From Desulfuromonadaceae bacterium (GTDB lineage Bacteria > Desulfobacterota > Desulfuromonadia > Geobacterales > Pseudopelobacteraceae), in assembly GCA_028687585.1 (NCBI GenBank), contig JAQTZV010000008.1:62001-126000 (forward strand): a DNA stretch of 64,000 nucleotides, in the 5' to 3' direction. The position numbers and the translations under genes were made by a program. The notes under the pieces were generated by a model. That model did not search any database and was not told the origin of the DNA. It saw nothing but the letters and a program-made list of their open reading frames with translations. Position 1 is the stretch's first letter. Every line of letters begins with the position of its first letter. Shown here one piece after another: positions 26,492-36,144 of this stretch.

Positions 26492-27580
26492 ATGACAGCC
26501 ACTTCCCCACCGCGAGACCTCACCCGCACGATGCTGGCGCTGCTTTTTATCGGCTTGCTCATTGTTGCCTGTTTCTGGATTCTGCACCCGTTTTTGAGCG
26601 CCTTGCTGTGGGCTGCCATGATAGTTATTTCATCGTGGCCGCTCATGCTGAAAATACAGGTGCTGCTCTGGGGCAAGCGCTCCCTGGCCGTGGCCTTCAT
26701 GACGTTGCTGCTGCTTATGATGCTTGTGGTGCCGTTATCTCTTTCAATCATAACGGTTGTTGAACGCTCCGACGAGATTGTCGTTTGGACCAGGTCCCTT
26801 GCCACTCTCTCTCTGCCGGCGCCGCCTCCCTGGGTCGGCAATCTGCCGGTAGTCGGTAAAAAGATAGCAGATGGCTGGAGCCATCTCGCCACCAGCTCTC
26901 CGGCGGAGCTTTCCGCGCGCATAACGCCCTACGGTGGAATTGCCGCGAGCTGGATCGCGTCAAAGGCCGGGAGTTTCGGGATGATGATAGCGCAGTTCCT
27001 CCTGACGGTGATTATCTCGGCAATACTCTATAGCACCGGCGAAATGGCCGCTACAGGGGTCTGTCTCTTTGCCCGGCGGCTTGCCGGGCAGCAGGGAGAG
27101 GATGCTGCAATCCTTGCGGCAAAGGCGACCCGGGGGGTTGCTCTCGGGGTTGGCGTCACTGCGCTCGTTCAGGCTCTTCTTGGCGGGATAGGCCTGGCCG
27201 TGAGCGGGGTGCCGGCCGCAACCCTGCTTACGGCAGTCATGTTCATGCTCTGTCTGGCACAGGTCGGACCGGCGCTGGTGCTCATACCGGCGGTGGTCTG
27301 GCTCTTTTGGCAGGACCAGACCCTCTGGGGGAGCATCATGATTTTCTGGACGATGTTTGTCGGTACCATCGACAATTTTATCAAGCCGTTTCTGATTAAA
27401 AAAGGTGCCGATCTTCCGCTGATTCTTATTTTTGCCGGTGTGCTCGGCGGACTGTTTGCCTTCGGCATCATCGGTCTCTTTATCGGCCCGGTAGTGCTTG
27501 CCGTTACCTACACCCTGCTTTCAGCGTGGGTGGTCGGTGACATTTCCGGAGAAGTGTCGGCTTCTGATGAAAATGCTTAA
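26492..27580 (+). CDS. AI-2E family transporter
   Basis: About 362 aa polytopic membrane protein. Eight or so hydrophobic segments follow the AI-2E (TqsA/YdiK) pattern, with a long loop after helix three, then the conserved C-terminal LPLILIFAGVLGGLFAFGIIGLFIGPVVLAV. ATG 26492 is preferred because CCGGAGGA precedes it; an upstream in-frame start at 26432 would overlap glk. Substrates in the family vary (autoinducer-2, Na+/H+), and none is implied here. Confidence 0.85.
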   Translation: MTATSPPRDLTRTMLALLFIGLLIVACFWILHPFLSALLWAAMIVISSWPLMLKIQVLLWGKRSLAVAFMTLLLLMMLVVPLSLSIITVVERSDEIVVWTRSLATLSLPAPPPWVGNLPVVGKKIADGWSHLATSSPAELSARITPYGGIAASWIASKAGSFGMMIAQFLLTVIISAILYSTGEMAATGVCLFARRLAGQQGEDAAILAAKATRGVALGVGVTALVQALLGGIGLAVSGVPAATLLTAVMFMLCLAQVGPALVLIPAVVWLFWQDQTLWGSIMIFWTMFVGTIDNFIKPFLIKKGADLPLILIFAGVLGGLFAFGIIGLFIGPVVLAVTYTLLSAWVVGDISGEVSASDENA

Positions 27581-27688
27581 TGATGGTTCATTGTTGTTGA
27601 CTTCTACATAGTCAGTGGTACAGTTTTTATGAATATTTTCTAAACGCTTCGCAGCAATGGCGAATAAAAAAAATGGAGGAAATAATTT

Positions 27689-30097
27689 ATGCTGATAAGA
27701 TCGCTTTACCTTTTGTTGATTGCCCTGTTTGTGAGCGAGGCAGCCTTCGCCGCCGGCGAGTCTTCGGTGAAAGTCAGTGTCACCACGCCGGGTGCAACGG
27801 TGAAGGTTGATCAGGTCATCCAGGATGGCAGGGTGGTGGTAAACGTCCAGGATGCTAATAAAAACCCGTTACTCGGCTTGGGTACCCCGGATTTTTCGGT
27901 AACGCAGGCGGGAAAAAAGGCGAAAATCGTTTCGGTGCTACCGATTACCGAGAGCCTTGATGTGCCGCGTCATATCGTCATGGTTCTGGATAATTCGTTC
28001 TCAATGAGCGAGCGTAACGCGGTCAAGCCGCTGCTTCAAGGTGTTGCCGAGCTGCTTAAGACCGTTCGGCCGATTGATGATGTGCAGGTTGTGGTTTTTG
28101 ACAGCACGCAGAAAATTACCGTCGATGGCCGCGAACTGCGTGTGAAAACATTCAAATCAAATGTCCCGGCTGAGGTGCAGGCTTTCGCTGATACGGCCTA
28201 TGGAAAGGAAGGCCTTACCACCAAGACCACACTATACGAGGGAATGCTGGCCGGCCTCGATCTCGTCGGAAAAATGCCTGCCAAGGAGCCCCACTTCATG
28301 GTTGTCTTCAGCGACGGACAGGATCTGAACAGCGCGTACAAACGCGAGGATGTCCTCAAAGCAGCAAAAGGGGTCGGGGCTTTCAGTGCGTTCGCTGTTG
28401 ATTATATGGAAACAGCGGAAGCCGACAAATTCCTGTCCAAGTTTGCCACCCAGAACGGCGGCCAGATATGGAAGGCTAAATCAGAGACAAACCTTGTGCC
28501 TATTTTCCAGAGTGTTGCCTCGAAAATGCAGTATCTGTATGTCGTCAATTACCTGTTTGAGCCGAGCGGAAAACTATCCGTTGCGCCGACCAGTCTGACA
28601 ATTAATGAAGTAAAAACTTCCGGTTTGGCTGCAAAATTGGATACGACTACGCTGCTGCTGCGGCCGGTGGTTGATTCCGTCTACGGCATCGCCAGCTGGA
28701 AAGTTGCCGTCAGCAATAGCAAGGGGAGCGTTGCCGACCTTGCCGGAGAGGGCAATCCTGCAGCGGAATTGAGCATTCCACTACAGTCAGTTGAATTGCA
28801 GGTGCTTGCCACCGGGGGCGACCTTGCCGTGAAGATGGAGCTCAAAGACAGCAAAGGGCAGAATCTGGTGCTGACTGCGCAACCGGTTACCATCAAGATT
28901 GTCCAGACAAGCGCACGCCTGACGTCGGCTCCTGCCGGTCCTACCGGCGTGACGATCGAAGAGATCAAGACTATTGATTCTTCTCCGATGCTGGCTCATT
29001 TTTACTTCGCCAAAGCGTCAAGTGACATTCAGTCACAGTATCTTCGTTTCAGCGCTCCCGGGGAAACGGCAGGGTTCGATGAGAAAAAGTTCACCACTAC
29101 CCTCGAAAAATATTACCAGGGTCTGAATATTATCGGTAAACGTCTGATTGACAATCCCGAAGCCAAAATCACACTGGTCGGGTGCAACGACAACACCGGC
29201 AAGGAAAAGGGGAATAAAAAACTCTCTACACTACGGGCTGAAGTTGTGCGGGATTACCTGCAGACGATCTGGAACATCGCCCCTGACCGGATAACTATCA
29301 AGGCGCTTAACCTACCAACGAAGCCGAGTTCCGTAAAAACCAAGGAAGGTCAGGCGGAGAACCGGAGAGTTGAGGTCGTTTCGACTGACCCGGCAATACT
29401 TGAGCCTATCCGGAGCACCTACCTTACCACCCGGATCGACACTTCCAATCTGACGATGCGGCCTGATGTCGTTGCGCCCTACGGCATTGCCAGTTGGACG
29501 GTAACCGCCACTAACGCCTCGGAAACTCTGGCCAACATGTCAGGGAAGGGGGCGCCGGCCAAAGAAATCAATATTCCGCTCGCGTCAAGGGATCTTAAGG
29601 CGCTTGCCGCCGGTGGCGACATTACCGTGAAGATGGAGATGCTGGATAATAAGGGCCAGACAATTGCGCTTACTCCTGAACCGGTCAAGGTTACCTTCAT
29701 CCAGACCAGCCAGAAGCTCGCAGAAAAGCAGGGCCTGATAGTTCAGGAAAAATACGCCCTGATTCTGTTCGACTTCGACAAGGATACGATTGAAGCCCAG
29801 AACCAAACCATCGTCAACCGGATCGTGGAGCGCATCAAAACGTTGCCCCAGGCTAAGGTAGAGATCGTCGGTCATACCGATAACATCGGTGCGGAAAAAT
29901 ACAATCAGAAGCTTTCCGAGCGCCGGGCTTTGGCAGTAAACAAGATGCTGACAGCTGCGTATGGCGAAGCCCCGGGAGACCGGATCCGTTACTCGGGCGT
30001 AGGTCAGAACTCCCCGCTGTTTGACAACCTGTCGCCTGAGGCCCGTTCATTCAACCGTACAGTGACCATCACGGTGGAATACCTGAGTGCCGAGTAG
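27689..30097 (+). CDS. VWA-domain protein with two OmpA-type peptidoglycan-binding domains
   Basis: An 802-aa exported protein with signal peptide MLIRSLYLLLIALFVSEAAF ending AAG. A von Willebrand A domain lies at roughly residues 85-290, with an intact MIDAS start DNSFSMS. An OmpA-like domain follows near residues 430-560 (YFAKASSDIQSQ, then LVGCNDNTG). The C-terminal OmpA domain is canonical: LFDFDKDTIEAQN and VEIVGHTDNIGAEKYNQKLS. A stretch of about 100 residues (YGIASWKVAVSNS near 330 and YGIASWTVTATNA near 600) is duplicated. It is likely a periplasmic or outer-membrane scaffold. Confidence 0.85.
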   Translation: MLIRSLYLLLIALFVSEAAFAAGESSVKVSVTTPGATVKVDQVIQDGRVVVNVQDANKNPLLGLGTPDFSVTQAGKKAKIVSVLPITESLDVPRHIVMVLDNSFSMSERNAVKPLLQGVAELLKTVRPIDDVQVVVFDSTQKITVDGRELRVKTFKSNVPAEVQAFADTAYGKEGLTTKTTLYEGMLAGLDLVGKMPAKEPHFMVVFSDGQDLNSAYKREDVLKAAKGVGAFSAFAVDYMETAEADKFLSKFATQNGGQIWKAKSETNLVPIFQSVASKMQYLYVVNYLFEPSGKLSVAPTSLTINEVKTSGLAAKLDTTTLLLRPVVDSVYGIASWKVAVSNSKGSVADLAGEGNPAAELSIPLQSVELQVLATGGDLAVKMELKDSKGQNLVLTAQPVTIKIVQTSARLTSAPAGPTGVTIEEIKTIDSSPMLAHFYFAKASSDIQSQYLRFSAPGETAGFDEKKFTTTLEKYYQGLNIIGKRLIDNPEAKITLVGCNDNTGKEKGNKKLSTLRAEVVRDYLQTIWNIAPDRITIKALNLPTKPSSVKTKEGQAENRRVEVVSTDPAILEPIRSTYLTTRIDTSNLTMRPDVVAPYGIASWTVTATNASETLANMSGKGAPAKEINIPLASRDLKALAAGGDITVKMEMLDNKGQTIALTPEPVKVTFIQTSQKLAEKQGLIVQEKYALILFDFDKDTIEAQNQTIVNRIVERIKTLPQAKVEIVGHTDNIGAEKYNQKLSERRALAVNKMLTAAYGEAPGDRIRYSGVGQNSPLFDNLSPEARSFNRTVTITVEYLSAE

Positions 30098-30161
30098 GCC
30101 GATTTTATGACAATTTCAAATCGAATATGAAATCAAGGCGGTGATTGTTTCAGCAGTTGAT

Positions 30162-30189
30162 GCCGGCTCTCTGTTTTTGGGGGGCCGGC
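30162..30189 (+). terminator. Possible terminator after the VWA-OmpA gene
   Basis: Self-complementary GCCGGC copies at 30162-30167 and 30184-30189 could form a short GC stem, followed by TCTTTATT. The stem is only six pairs. Confidence 0.3.
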
Positions 30190-30285
30190 TCTTTATTGTA
30201 CTTGACTGACAGGAAAGGTTATTGGGACAGAGTGGTGGAATAGAACTGTTCCAAATCCGTATGTTCGCTCTTTCCAAATACTGTA

Positions 30286-30954
30286 CTAGCCTTGTTTCGG
30301 GATCACATAATAATAAATGGAGAAGAAGTGGCATGCGCTTCCTGCAAGGACAAAAAGGTGCCAGATTGCATGATTGTAGGGGAGGCGATCCCAGAGGTAA
30401 AAGATGACGCCCACAGTGTAGGCTACACCGCCGGCAAACAGCAGTAAGATACCATTTGCCGGGAGTGCTGCGAAGAGAGGCTTCCAGGCGATCACCACGA
30501 TCCATCCAAGAGCTATGTAGAGTATCGGTCCGATATACCGCAGGCGATGGATCGTGAAGATCTTCATGACCGCCCCCGCTGTTCCCAACCCCCAGACCGT
30601 CCCGAATAGAGACCAGCCCCAGGCTCCCCGTAACGTCACCAGGGCAAAAGGAGTGTAGCTCCCTGCAATCATCACGTAGATGCTGGCGTGGTCCAGAATA
30701 CGGAAAATATATCGGATGTAGGGCTTGTGCACGCTGTGGTAGGCGGTTGACAGGCAATAGAAGGTGATCATAGCCACGCCGTACATGCAGGCGCTGACAA
30801 CGCGATATATATCATGCTGCCTGGAGGCAAGTGTGATCAGGGCGATTACCCCGATTACGCTCACCAACGCGCCGAATCCGTGGGTGCAGCGGTTAGCCAG
30901 CTCTTCCCCTTCGCTGTAGAACACAAGCCGTTCACTGTGATCAATAGTTTTCAT
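30286..30954 (-). CDS. TrhA/hemolysin III family membrane protein (PAQR-like)
   Basis: About 222 aa with seven hydrophobic segments. The family motifs are EGEELANRCTHGFGALVS, FYCLSTAYHSV and a C-terminal HAIWHLFVLAGSACHFFSIYYY with the conserved H-x-x-x-H. ATG 30954 is chosen because the only upstream in-frame start is a TTG. Characterised relatives (TrhA/YqfA) affect membrane energetics and lipid homeostasis; haemolysis is not implied. Confidence 0.88.
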   Translation of the reverse strand: MKTIDHSERLVFYSEGEELANRCTHGFGALVSVIGVIALITLASRQHDIYRVVSACMYGVAMITFYCLSTAYHSVHKPYIRYIFRILDHASIYVMIAGSYTPFALVTLRGAWGWSLFGTVWGLGTAGAVMKIFTIHRLRYIGPILYIALGWIVVIAWKPLFAALPANGILLLFAGGVAYTVGVIFYLWDRLPYNHAIWHLFVLAGSACHFFSIYYYVIPKQG

Positions 30955-31137
30955 GGAATTAATACTACAACTTATGGTATGGGAAAGACAAGGCAACTAA
31001 CATAGCGCGAAGTACCTTCCGCTTGACAACCGTAATTACTGCAGTAACCTCAGTCCAGGCTGACGAACATTCCGGAATAAGAGCATAACTCATTATGCGT
31101 GCTCCCGAGAGCCCTAATTGCTGCAGGGGAGCCTTTC

Positions 31138-32427
31138 ATGTCTTCACCAGATTATGATGTTATAATTGTAGGCACCGGACCGACAGGGCTTGGCGCCGCG
31201 TTTCACCTTGTTGAACACTCTTCTTCTCTCTCCATTCTTATGGTTGACAGAGAGAAAATATGCTCCGGGGGTCTGCTTAACGACTGCAAGCAGAACTATA
31301 CGTTTCCGATCGGCTTTGCTGTCGAGAATTGGAGCAGAGAAGAGGCCGAGCGGTTATTACCGCAAGTCGAAAAATGGCTGCAGCCGGTTATAAAAGAAAA
31401 ACAGAATATCGACGTGTACCGGCGGAGGGCTGAACGGCTTGGCACTACTCTTCTTGATATTCGTCAGGCCCATGTCGGCACCGATCGCAGCCTGCGGCTG
31501 ATACAATACCTTCGTGACGAGCTGTCGCGGCGTGGAGTGCAGTTTTTGCTGGAGCGGGAAGTAACTGACATATTTGATAATGCCTCGGGTACCGGTATAG
31601 TGATGTCCGATGGCGAATCATTTCGTGGGCGTAGGGTTGTTGTCTCGCCCGGACGGAAAGGTTTCAGCTTTCTCCAGCAAGTGATGGAGCGGATGGGCAT
31701 TTTTTATATCGACAATGTGGTGGATGTTGGAATCCGCATTGAGACAAAGCGTGAAAACTACCCGATCGTAAATGACTATTATGATCCCAAGTTTATCTTT
31801 CCCAATAGTGTACGCACCTTCTGTACCAACTCCGGGCTCGCCAAGGTAGTGCTGGAGCGTTATCAGGAATTTAACCTGGTTAACGGCCATGCCCTTTCAG
31901 AACATCACTCCGGGAATAATCTGGTGAATTTTGCCCTGCTCAAGACAATCGGCCTGAAAAATCCGGTGCGGAGCGGCCAGCAGATGGCTGTTTTTCTCGC
32001 CCGACTGGCCAATGAAATCGGCGGTGGCATGCCGCTTATGCAACGGGTTGGAGATTTTCGCATGGGGAAACGCTCCAGTGGAGAGACTTTTAATGAAGAC
32101 CTCTACGACTTCCCTCCAAGTTGCCAGGTCACGCCGGGTGATCTGGGACTGGCTGTGCCGGCAAAGATTATGCGTCATCTCTGGGAAGCCATGAAAAGGC
32201 TTGATACCATTGTCCCCGGTGTCCTCCACCCAAGCACCATAATGTACTATCCGGAGATTAAAATGTACGCCAACAAACCCGCCTTTCTCGATAGTCATTT
32301 CAGGGTGAGCGCTTGTGTGTACATGGCAGGTGACGGCGCCGGAACATCACGGGGGATTACCGGCGCCTGGGCAAGCGGCATCAGGGTGTCAGAAGGTATC
32401 CTGCAGAGCTTTGCTGCTGACTTTTAA
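31138..32427 (+). CDS. FAD-dependent oxidoreductase
   Basis: About 429 aa. The N-terminal Rossmann motif is DVIIVGTGPTGLGAAFHL with a second-strand acidic residue in MVDREK. A C-terminal GDGAGTSRGITGAWASG provides the second FAD-contact block. The overall pattern fits the COG2509-type FAD-dependent dehydrogenases of unknown substrate, including CKQNYTFPIGFAVENW and RVVVSPGRKG. ATG 31138 follows GGGGAG. It stands alone. Confidence 0.82.
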   Translation: MSSPDYDVIIVGTGPTGLGAAFHLVEHSSSLSILMVDREKICSGGLLNDCKQNYTFPIGFAVENWSREEAERLLPQVEKWLQPVIKEKQNIDVYRRRAERLGTTLLDIRQAHVGTDRSLRLIQYLRDELSRRGVQFLLEREVTDIFDNASGTGIVMSDGESFRGRRVVVSPGRKGFSFLQQVMERMGIFYIDNVVDVGIRIETKRENYPIVNDYYDPKFIFPNSVRTFCTNSGLAKVVLERYQEFNLVNGHALSEHHSGNNLVNFALLKTIGLKNPVRSGQQMAVFLARLANEIGGGMPLMQRVGDFRMGKRSSGETFNEDLYDFPPSCQVTPGDLGLAVPAKIMRHLWEAMKRLDTIVPGVLHPSTIMYYPEIKMYANKPAFLDSHFRVSACVYMAGDGAGTSRGITGAWASGIRVSEGILQSFAADF

Positions 32428-32492
32428 GCATATTTCGGTATTGTTCTCAATATATTAGTTGAAATAGTAAATAACTGGGGTATTCTTAATCA

Positions 32493-33752
32493 ATGATAAC
32501 AACAACGACACTTGATAATGGCGTTCGCATCGTTACCCAAAAAATTGGCTTTATGCACACGGTAACGACCGGCATTTGGGTTGCAAATGGTACCCGGCAT
32601 GAATCTCCGGAAGATAATGGTGTTGCCCATTTTATTGAACACATGCTCTTTAAGGGCACAAAGCGCCGTAGCGCTCACCAGATCACCCGCGAAATAGACT
32701 CAATGGGAGGCATCCTCAACGCGTTTACCGGACATGAGTATGTCTGCTATTATGCCAAGGTTCTGGCTAAATTCCTTCCTCGTGCCGCCGATCTTCTGGC
32801 GGATATTTTTCTGAATTCCACGTTTCCACTTGATGAAATTGAGCGAGAGCGCAAGGTTGTCCTACAGGAAATAAAAATGCGGGATGATTCGCCCGAAGAG
32901 TACATTCATGACCGTTTTCACCAAAACTACTTTCGGGGCCAGATGCTCGGCATGCCGGTTCTGGGGAGTGAACAAACGGTCACGAATCTGACCAGAGACT
33001 CAATTATGTCCCACAAAAACAGTCGGTATCGTCCACGGGATATAATTATAGCAGCTGCTGGTAATGTAGAGCACGACGAACTGGTTGCCATTCTGTCGCC
33101 GCTTTTTTCCGATGTATTTTCACCGTGGCAGCCGCAAAATACGGACTCATTTTCTCCCGGCGGAAAAATGATGCAACTCATTGAGCGCGAAATGGAGCAG
33201 ACGCTGGTCTGTCTCGGCACACGTTCGCTCTGTTATGATCACCGCGATCGGTATCCTCTTTTCCTGTTGACGACAATACTGGGTGGCGGCATGAGTTCCC
33301 GGTTGTTTCAGGAGGTTCGGGAGAAAAGAGGGTTGGCATATTCCGTTTACTCGTACATTATTTCCCATGCGGATTCCGGGGCGCTGGTCGTGTATGCCGG
33401 CACTGAAAAAGATCATTGCCGTGAAGTAATTGATATTGCGCAACGGGAGATGACACGCCTTGTAACTGAAGAGGTACCACAGGATGAACTCGATGCTGCA
33501 CGGGAACAACTGAAAGGAAAAACACTTATGTCGCTTGAAAGTAGCGACAGTTTGATGACCCGTCTGGCAAAAAATGAAATTTACCATCAAAAACAGCAGT
33601 CCATTGAAGATGTCATTGCCAACTATGATGCGGTCAGCAGCCAGGATATCCAGCGGGTGTCTCAAGAATTATTCCGGAGTGAATTTCTTCACCTTGAAGT
33701 CATGGGACAGGTTGCAGGCCTGGGGTTGTCAACTGATATGCTGGAGGTTTGA
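32493..33752 (+). CDS. M16-family zinc peptidase (processing-peptidase-like)
   Basis: A 419-aa insulinase-type peptidase. The inverted zinc motif HFIEHMLFKGT (HxxEH) and the downstream Glu within a conserved helix are present, and EIDSMGGILNAFTGHEYVCYYAKV is characteristic. The C-terminal half has GGGMSSRLFQEVREKRGLAYSVYS, the R/Y substrate-binding signature. So it is a catalytic-type single-domain protein, active as a dimer in the family. The following gene encodes a small exported protein. Confidence 0.92.
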   Translation: MITTTTLDNGVRIVTQKIGFMHTVTTGIWVANGTRHESPEDNGVAHFIEHMLFKGTKRRSAHQITREIDSMGGILNAFTGHEYVCYYAKVLAKFLPRAADLLADIFLNSTFPLDEIERERKVVLQEIKMRDDSPEEYIHDRFHQNYFRGQMLGMPVLGSEQTVTNLTRDSIMSHKNSRYRPRDIIIAAAGNVEHDELVAILSPLFSDVFSPWQPQNTDSFSPGGKMMQLIEREMEQTLVCLGTRSLCYDHRDRYPLFLLTTILGGGMSSRLFQEVREKRGLAYSVYSYIISHADSGALVVYAGTEKDHCREVIDIAQREMTRLVTEEVPQDELDAAREQLKGKTLMSLESSDSLMTRLAKNEIYHQKQQSIEDVIANYDAVSSQDIQRVSQELFRSEFLHLEVMGQVAGLGLSTDMLEV

Positions 33753-33804
33753 TCCATTAGAGGCGCATGTATCCTATTTGTCCAGTCTCAAGGGGGGGCG
33801 GAAT

Positions 33805-34296
33805 ATGAATGTAAGATTTCTGGTTGCAGCAATTGCCGTCATGGTCGTTCTGTTCTCAGGTTTTGGATTGCGAAGTACCGCACAAGCAGAGTCCCTCCTC
33901 GAAAAAAATATGTCTGACACACTTGATACCTGGCGTGATGGGCGCTATGAACAGCTTTTTGACCTATTGGCGCATCGAGGCAAAACTTCGCGCGAGTCTT
34001 TTGTGGAAAAAATGCGTGAATCGACAACCCGTCCTGCCTGTTGCTGGCAGAAAATGGAGCATTTCAAAATTTTGAACGAGAAAAGTACCGAAGCGACGGT
34101 ATACGTTAAAATAGGGTTGGAGGGCGCTCCTAATTCAGCTACGGCAGCGACTCGCGAATTTAAAATGTCTCACATGGATGGTGTCTGGAAAATGCAGTTG
34201 GCAGATGTCCTTTCAATAGCGGGTATAACGGGTAAAAAAAACAATAAAAAACATAAAGCAAAGAATTTACACCCATACAATAACCAACCAAAATAG
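33805..34296 (+). CDS. Small exported protein of unknown function
   Basis: A 163-aa protein beginning MNVRFLVAAIAVMVVLFSGF with a signal peptide ending AQA. The mature part (LDTWRDGRYEQLFDLLAHRGKTS, then FKILNEKSTEATVYVKIGLEG and HMDGVWKMQLADVLSI) resembles small NTF2/DUF4878-like periplasmic domains but is not firmly assigned. ATG 33805 follows GGGGGGGCGG. The lysine-rich C-terminal tail (KKNNKKHKAKN) is unusual. It sits 27 bp before dgt. Confidence 0.6.
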   Translation: MNVRFLVAAIAVMVVLFSGFGLRSTAQAESLLEKNMSDTLDTWRDGRYEQLFDLLAHRGKTSRESFVEKMRESTTRPACCWQKMEHFKILNEKSTEATVYVKIGLEGAPNSATAATREFKMSHMDGVWKMQLADVLSIAGITGKKNNKKHKAKNLHPYNNQPK

Positions 34297-34323
34297 CTTG
34301 TAATATCCATGTAAAGGACATTG

Positions 34324-35466
34324 ATGAACAACTCAACTGAACGAACTGATTTGGCGGGGTATGCCTGTACCAGTGTCTCTTCGCGTGGCCGCAAGCATCC
34401 GGAAAATCATCGTGACAATCGACCGGCATTTGAGCGTGACCGGGATCGCATTATCCACTGTGCTGCTTTCAGGCGCCTGGAATATAAGACGCAGGTCTTT
34501 GTAAATCATGAAGGTGATTATTATCGCACGCGTCTGACTCATTCGCTTGAGGTAGCGCAAATCGGGAGGGCAATTGCCCGAAAATTACATTTAAACGAAG
34601 AGCTCACCGAAGCGTTAGCGTTATCCCATGATTTAGGCCACACACCCTTTGGCCATACCGGCGAGGATGTTCTCAACAGGTTGATGCAGGGCTTTGGAGG
34701 GTTTGAACATAACATGCAGTCTTTTCGAGTTGTTGATGAGCTTGAAGAGAGATATCCCGGGTTTAATGGACTGAACCTTACCTGGGAGGTGCGAGAGGGA
34801 ATTATTAAACACTCGTCGCCTTATGACTCCGCAAGCGAAGTTATGGAAGATTTTTTGCCCGGAGTTGTACCGACGATTGAAGGGCAGATCATTAATTATG
34901 CAGATGAAATTGCGTATAATAATCACGATATTGATGATGGGTTAAAGTCCGGATATATAACCATCGGGATGCTGGAAAAGGTGGACCTGTGGCAGGAGGT
35001 CAGCTCCGCAGTACTCTGCACGTACCCGGCTATTGACGATAAACGCCTGGTCCTTCAGACAATCAGTGCGTTAATAGGGCTGCTGATTGGCGATATCTGC
35101 AGCACTACCGCAGCAAATATCGAACGGTTGGGCATTGAATCCCTCGATGGTCTGCGGAGAGAAAACCAGGTTGTTGTGCATTTTAATCCCGATATAACTG
35201 AACGAAATCTAGCGCTCAAGCGCTTTCTGTTCCAAAATCTGTACCGCCACTACAAGGTAGACAAGATGCGGATAAAGGCAGAACTCTTCATCACCCGGTT
35301 ATTTGAAACATATCTGCGCCATCCCAACCTGCTTCCGCCAAAATACCAGTCACGTCTGGAGCGTTTCGGTCTGCATCGAGTGGTATGCGATTATATCGCC
35401 GGCATGACTGACCGCTTTGCGCTGGATGAGTACAAACGGCTCTTTGAGCCGTATGAAAGAGTATGA
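34324..35466 (+). CDS. dgt: Deoxyguanosinetriphosphate triphosphohydrolase-like protein
   Basis: A 380-aa HD-domain enzyme that hydrolyses dNTPs to deoxynucleosides and triphosphate. It contains FRRLEYKTQVFVNHEGDYYRTRLTHSLEV (H of the metal site), HDLGHTPFGHTGEDVLN (HD) and YADEIAYNNHDIDDGL (late Asp). This is the shorter, hexameric-type dGTPase subfamily (Thermus-like). ATG 34324 follows AAAGGAC; TTG 34321 is the alternative. The stop overlaps the start of the following 5'-nucleotidase gene. Confidence 0.93.
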   Translation: MNNSTERTDLAGYACTSVSSRGRKHPENHRDNRPAFERDRDRIIHCAAFRRLEYKTQVFVNHEGDYYRTRLTHSLEVAQIGRAIARKLHLNEELTEALALSHDLGHTPFGHTGEDVLNRLMQGFGGFEHNMQSFRVVDELEERYPGFNGLNLTWEVREGIIKHSSPYDSASEVMEDFLPGVVPTIEGQIINYADEIAYNNHDIDDGLKSGYITIGMLEKVDLWQEVSSAVLCTYPAIDDKRLVLQTISALIGLLIGDICSTTAANIERLGIESLDGLRRENQVVVHFNPDITERNLALKRFLFQNLYRHYKVDKMRIKAELFITRLFETYLRHPNLLPPKYQSRLERFGLHRVVCDYIAGMTDRFALDEYKRLFEPYERV

Positions 35467-36074
35467 CAATGACTGAAGCTCCACAGCCTGAACAATTTGA
35501 TTTTTTTGCTTTTCTCTCCCGTATGCGCTACATCAGCCGCTGGGGTTTGATGCGTAACACGGTTCCGGAAAATATCCAGGAACACAGTCTTGATGTCGCA
35601 ATTATTGCCCATGCGCTGGTAATGATCCGCAATACCTATTTTGACGGCACTCTTGACGCTTCGCGAGCGGCTCTGTACGGAATCTTTCATGATACCAGTG
35701 AGATCTTTACCGGTGACATGCCGACACCGGTGAAGCATTTTAATCCTGACTTCAAACGATCATTTCATCTGTTAGAGGATACCGCCCGCAGAAAACTGCT
35801 GGCGATGCTGCCTCCTGAGTTGGCAAGAGAGTATGAGCCGTTGTTTTTTTTCGATGACCAGGAAGAGTATGTCCAACTGGTAAAGGCTGCCGACAAAATT
35901 GCGGCACTGACGAAATGCATTGAAGAGGGAAAGAGCGGCAACCGTGAGTTCCGCCGGGCCGAAACTGAGCATTTTGAACAGCTGTCCGCAAGCAGTCTGC
36001 CGGAGGTTCGCTATTTTCTCGAAAAACTTCTCCCCGGTTACCGGTTATCGCTTGATGAGTTGAAGCTGGGGTAA
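35463..36074 (+). CDS. YfbR-like 5'-deoxynucleotidase (HD domain)
   Basis: A 203-aa HD phosphohydrolase. The metal motif is spread over NIQEHSLDVAIIAHAL, GIFHDTSEIFTGDMPTPVKH and AADKIAAL, matching YfbR, which hydrolyses deoxynucleoside 5'-monophosphates. It overlaps dgt by four bases, so the two nucleotide-clearing HD enzymes are translationally coupled; together they would control dNTP and dNMP pools. Confidence 0.88.
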   Translation: MTMTEAPQPEQFDFFAFLSRMRYISRWGLMRNTVPENIQEHSLDVAIIAHALVMIRNTYFDGTLDASRAALYGIFHDTSEIFTGDMPTPVKHFNPDFKRSFHLLEDTARRKLLAMLPPELAREYEPLFFFDDQEEYVQLVKAADKIAALTKCIEEGKSGNREFRRAETEHFEQLSASSLPEVRYFLEKLLPGYRLSLDELKLG

Positions 36075-36080
36075 ATAAGT

Positions 36081-36115
36081 AACGGGCCTCCGGCGTACTG
36101 CCGAAGGCCCGTTTT
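36081..36115. terminator. Terminator after the dgt operon
   Basis: Inverted repeat AACGGGCCTCCGGC (36081-36094) with a GTACT loop and its partner to 36113, one mismatch, followed by TTTTG. It is shared with the converging PP-loop gene. Confidence 0.75.
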
Positions 36116-36144
36116 GAAGATAGCGCCCTGATTTAGAATTGGTA

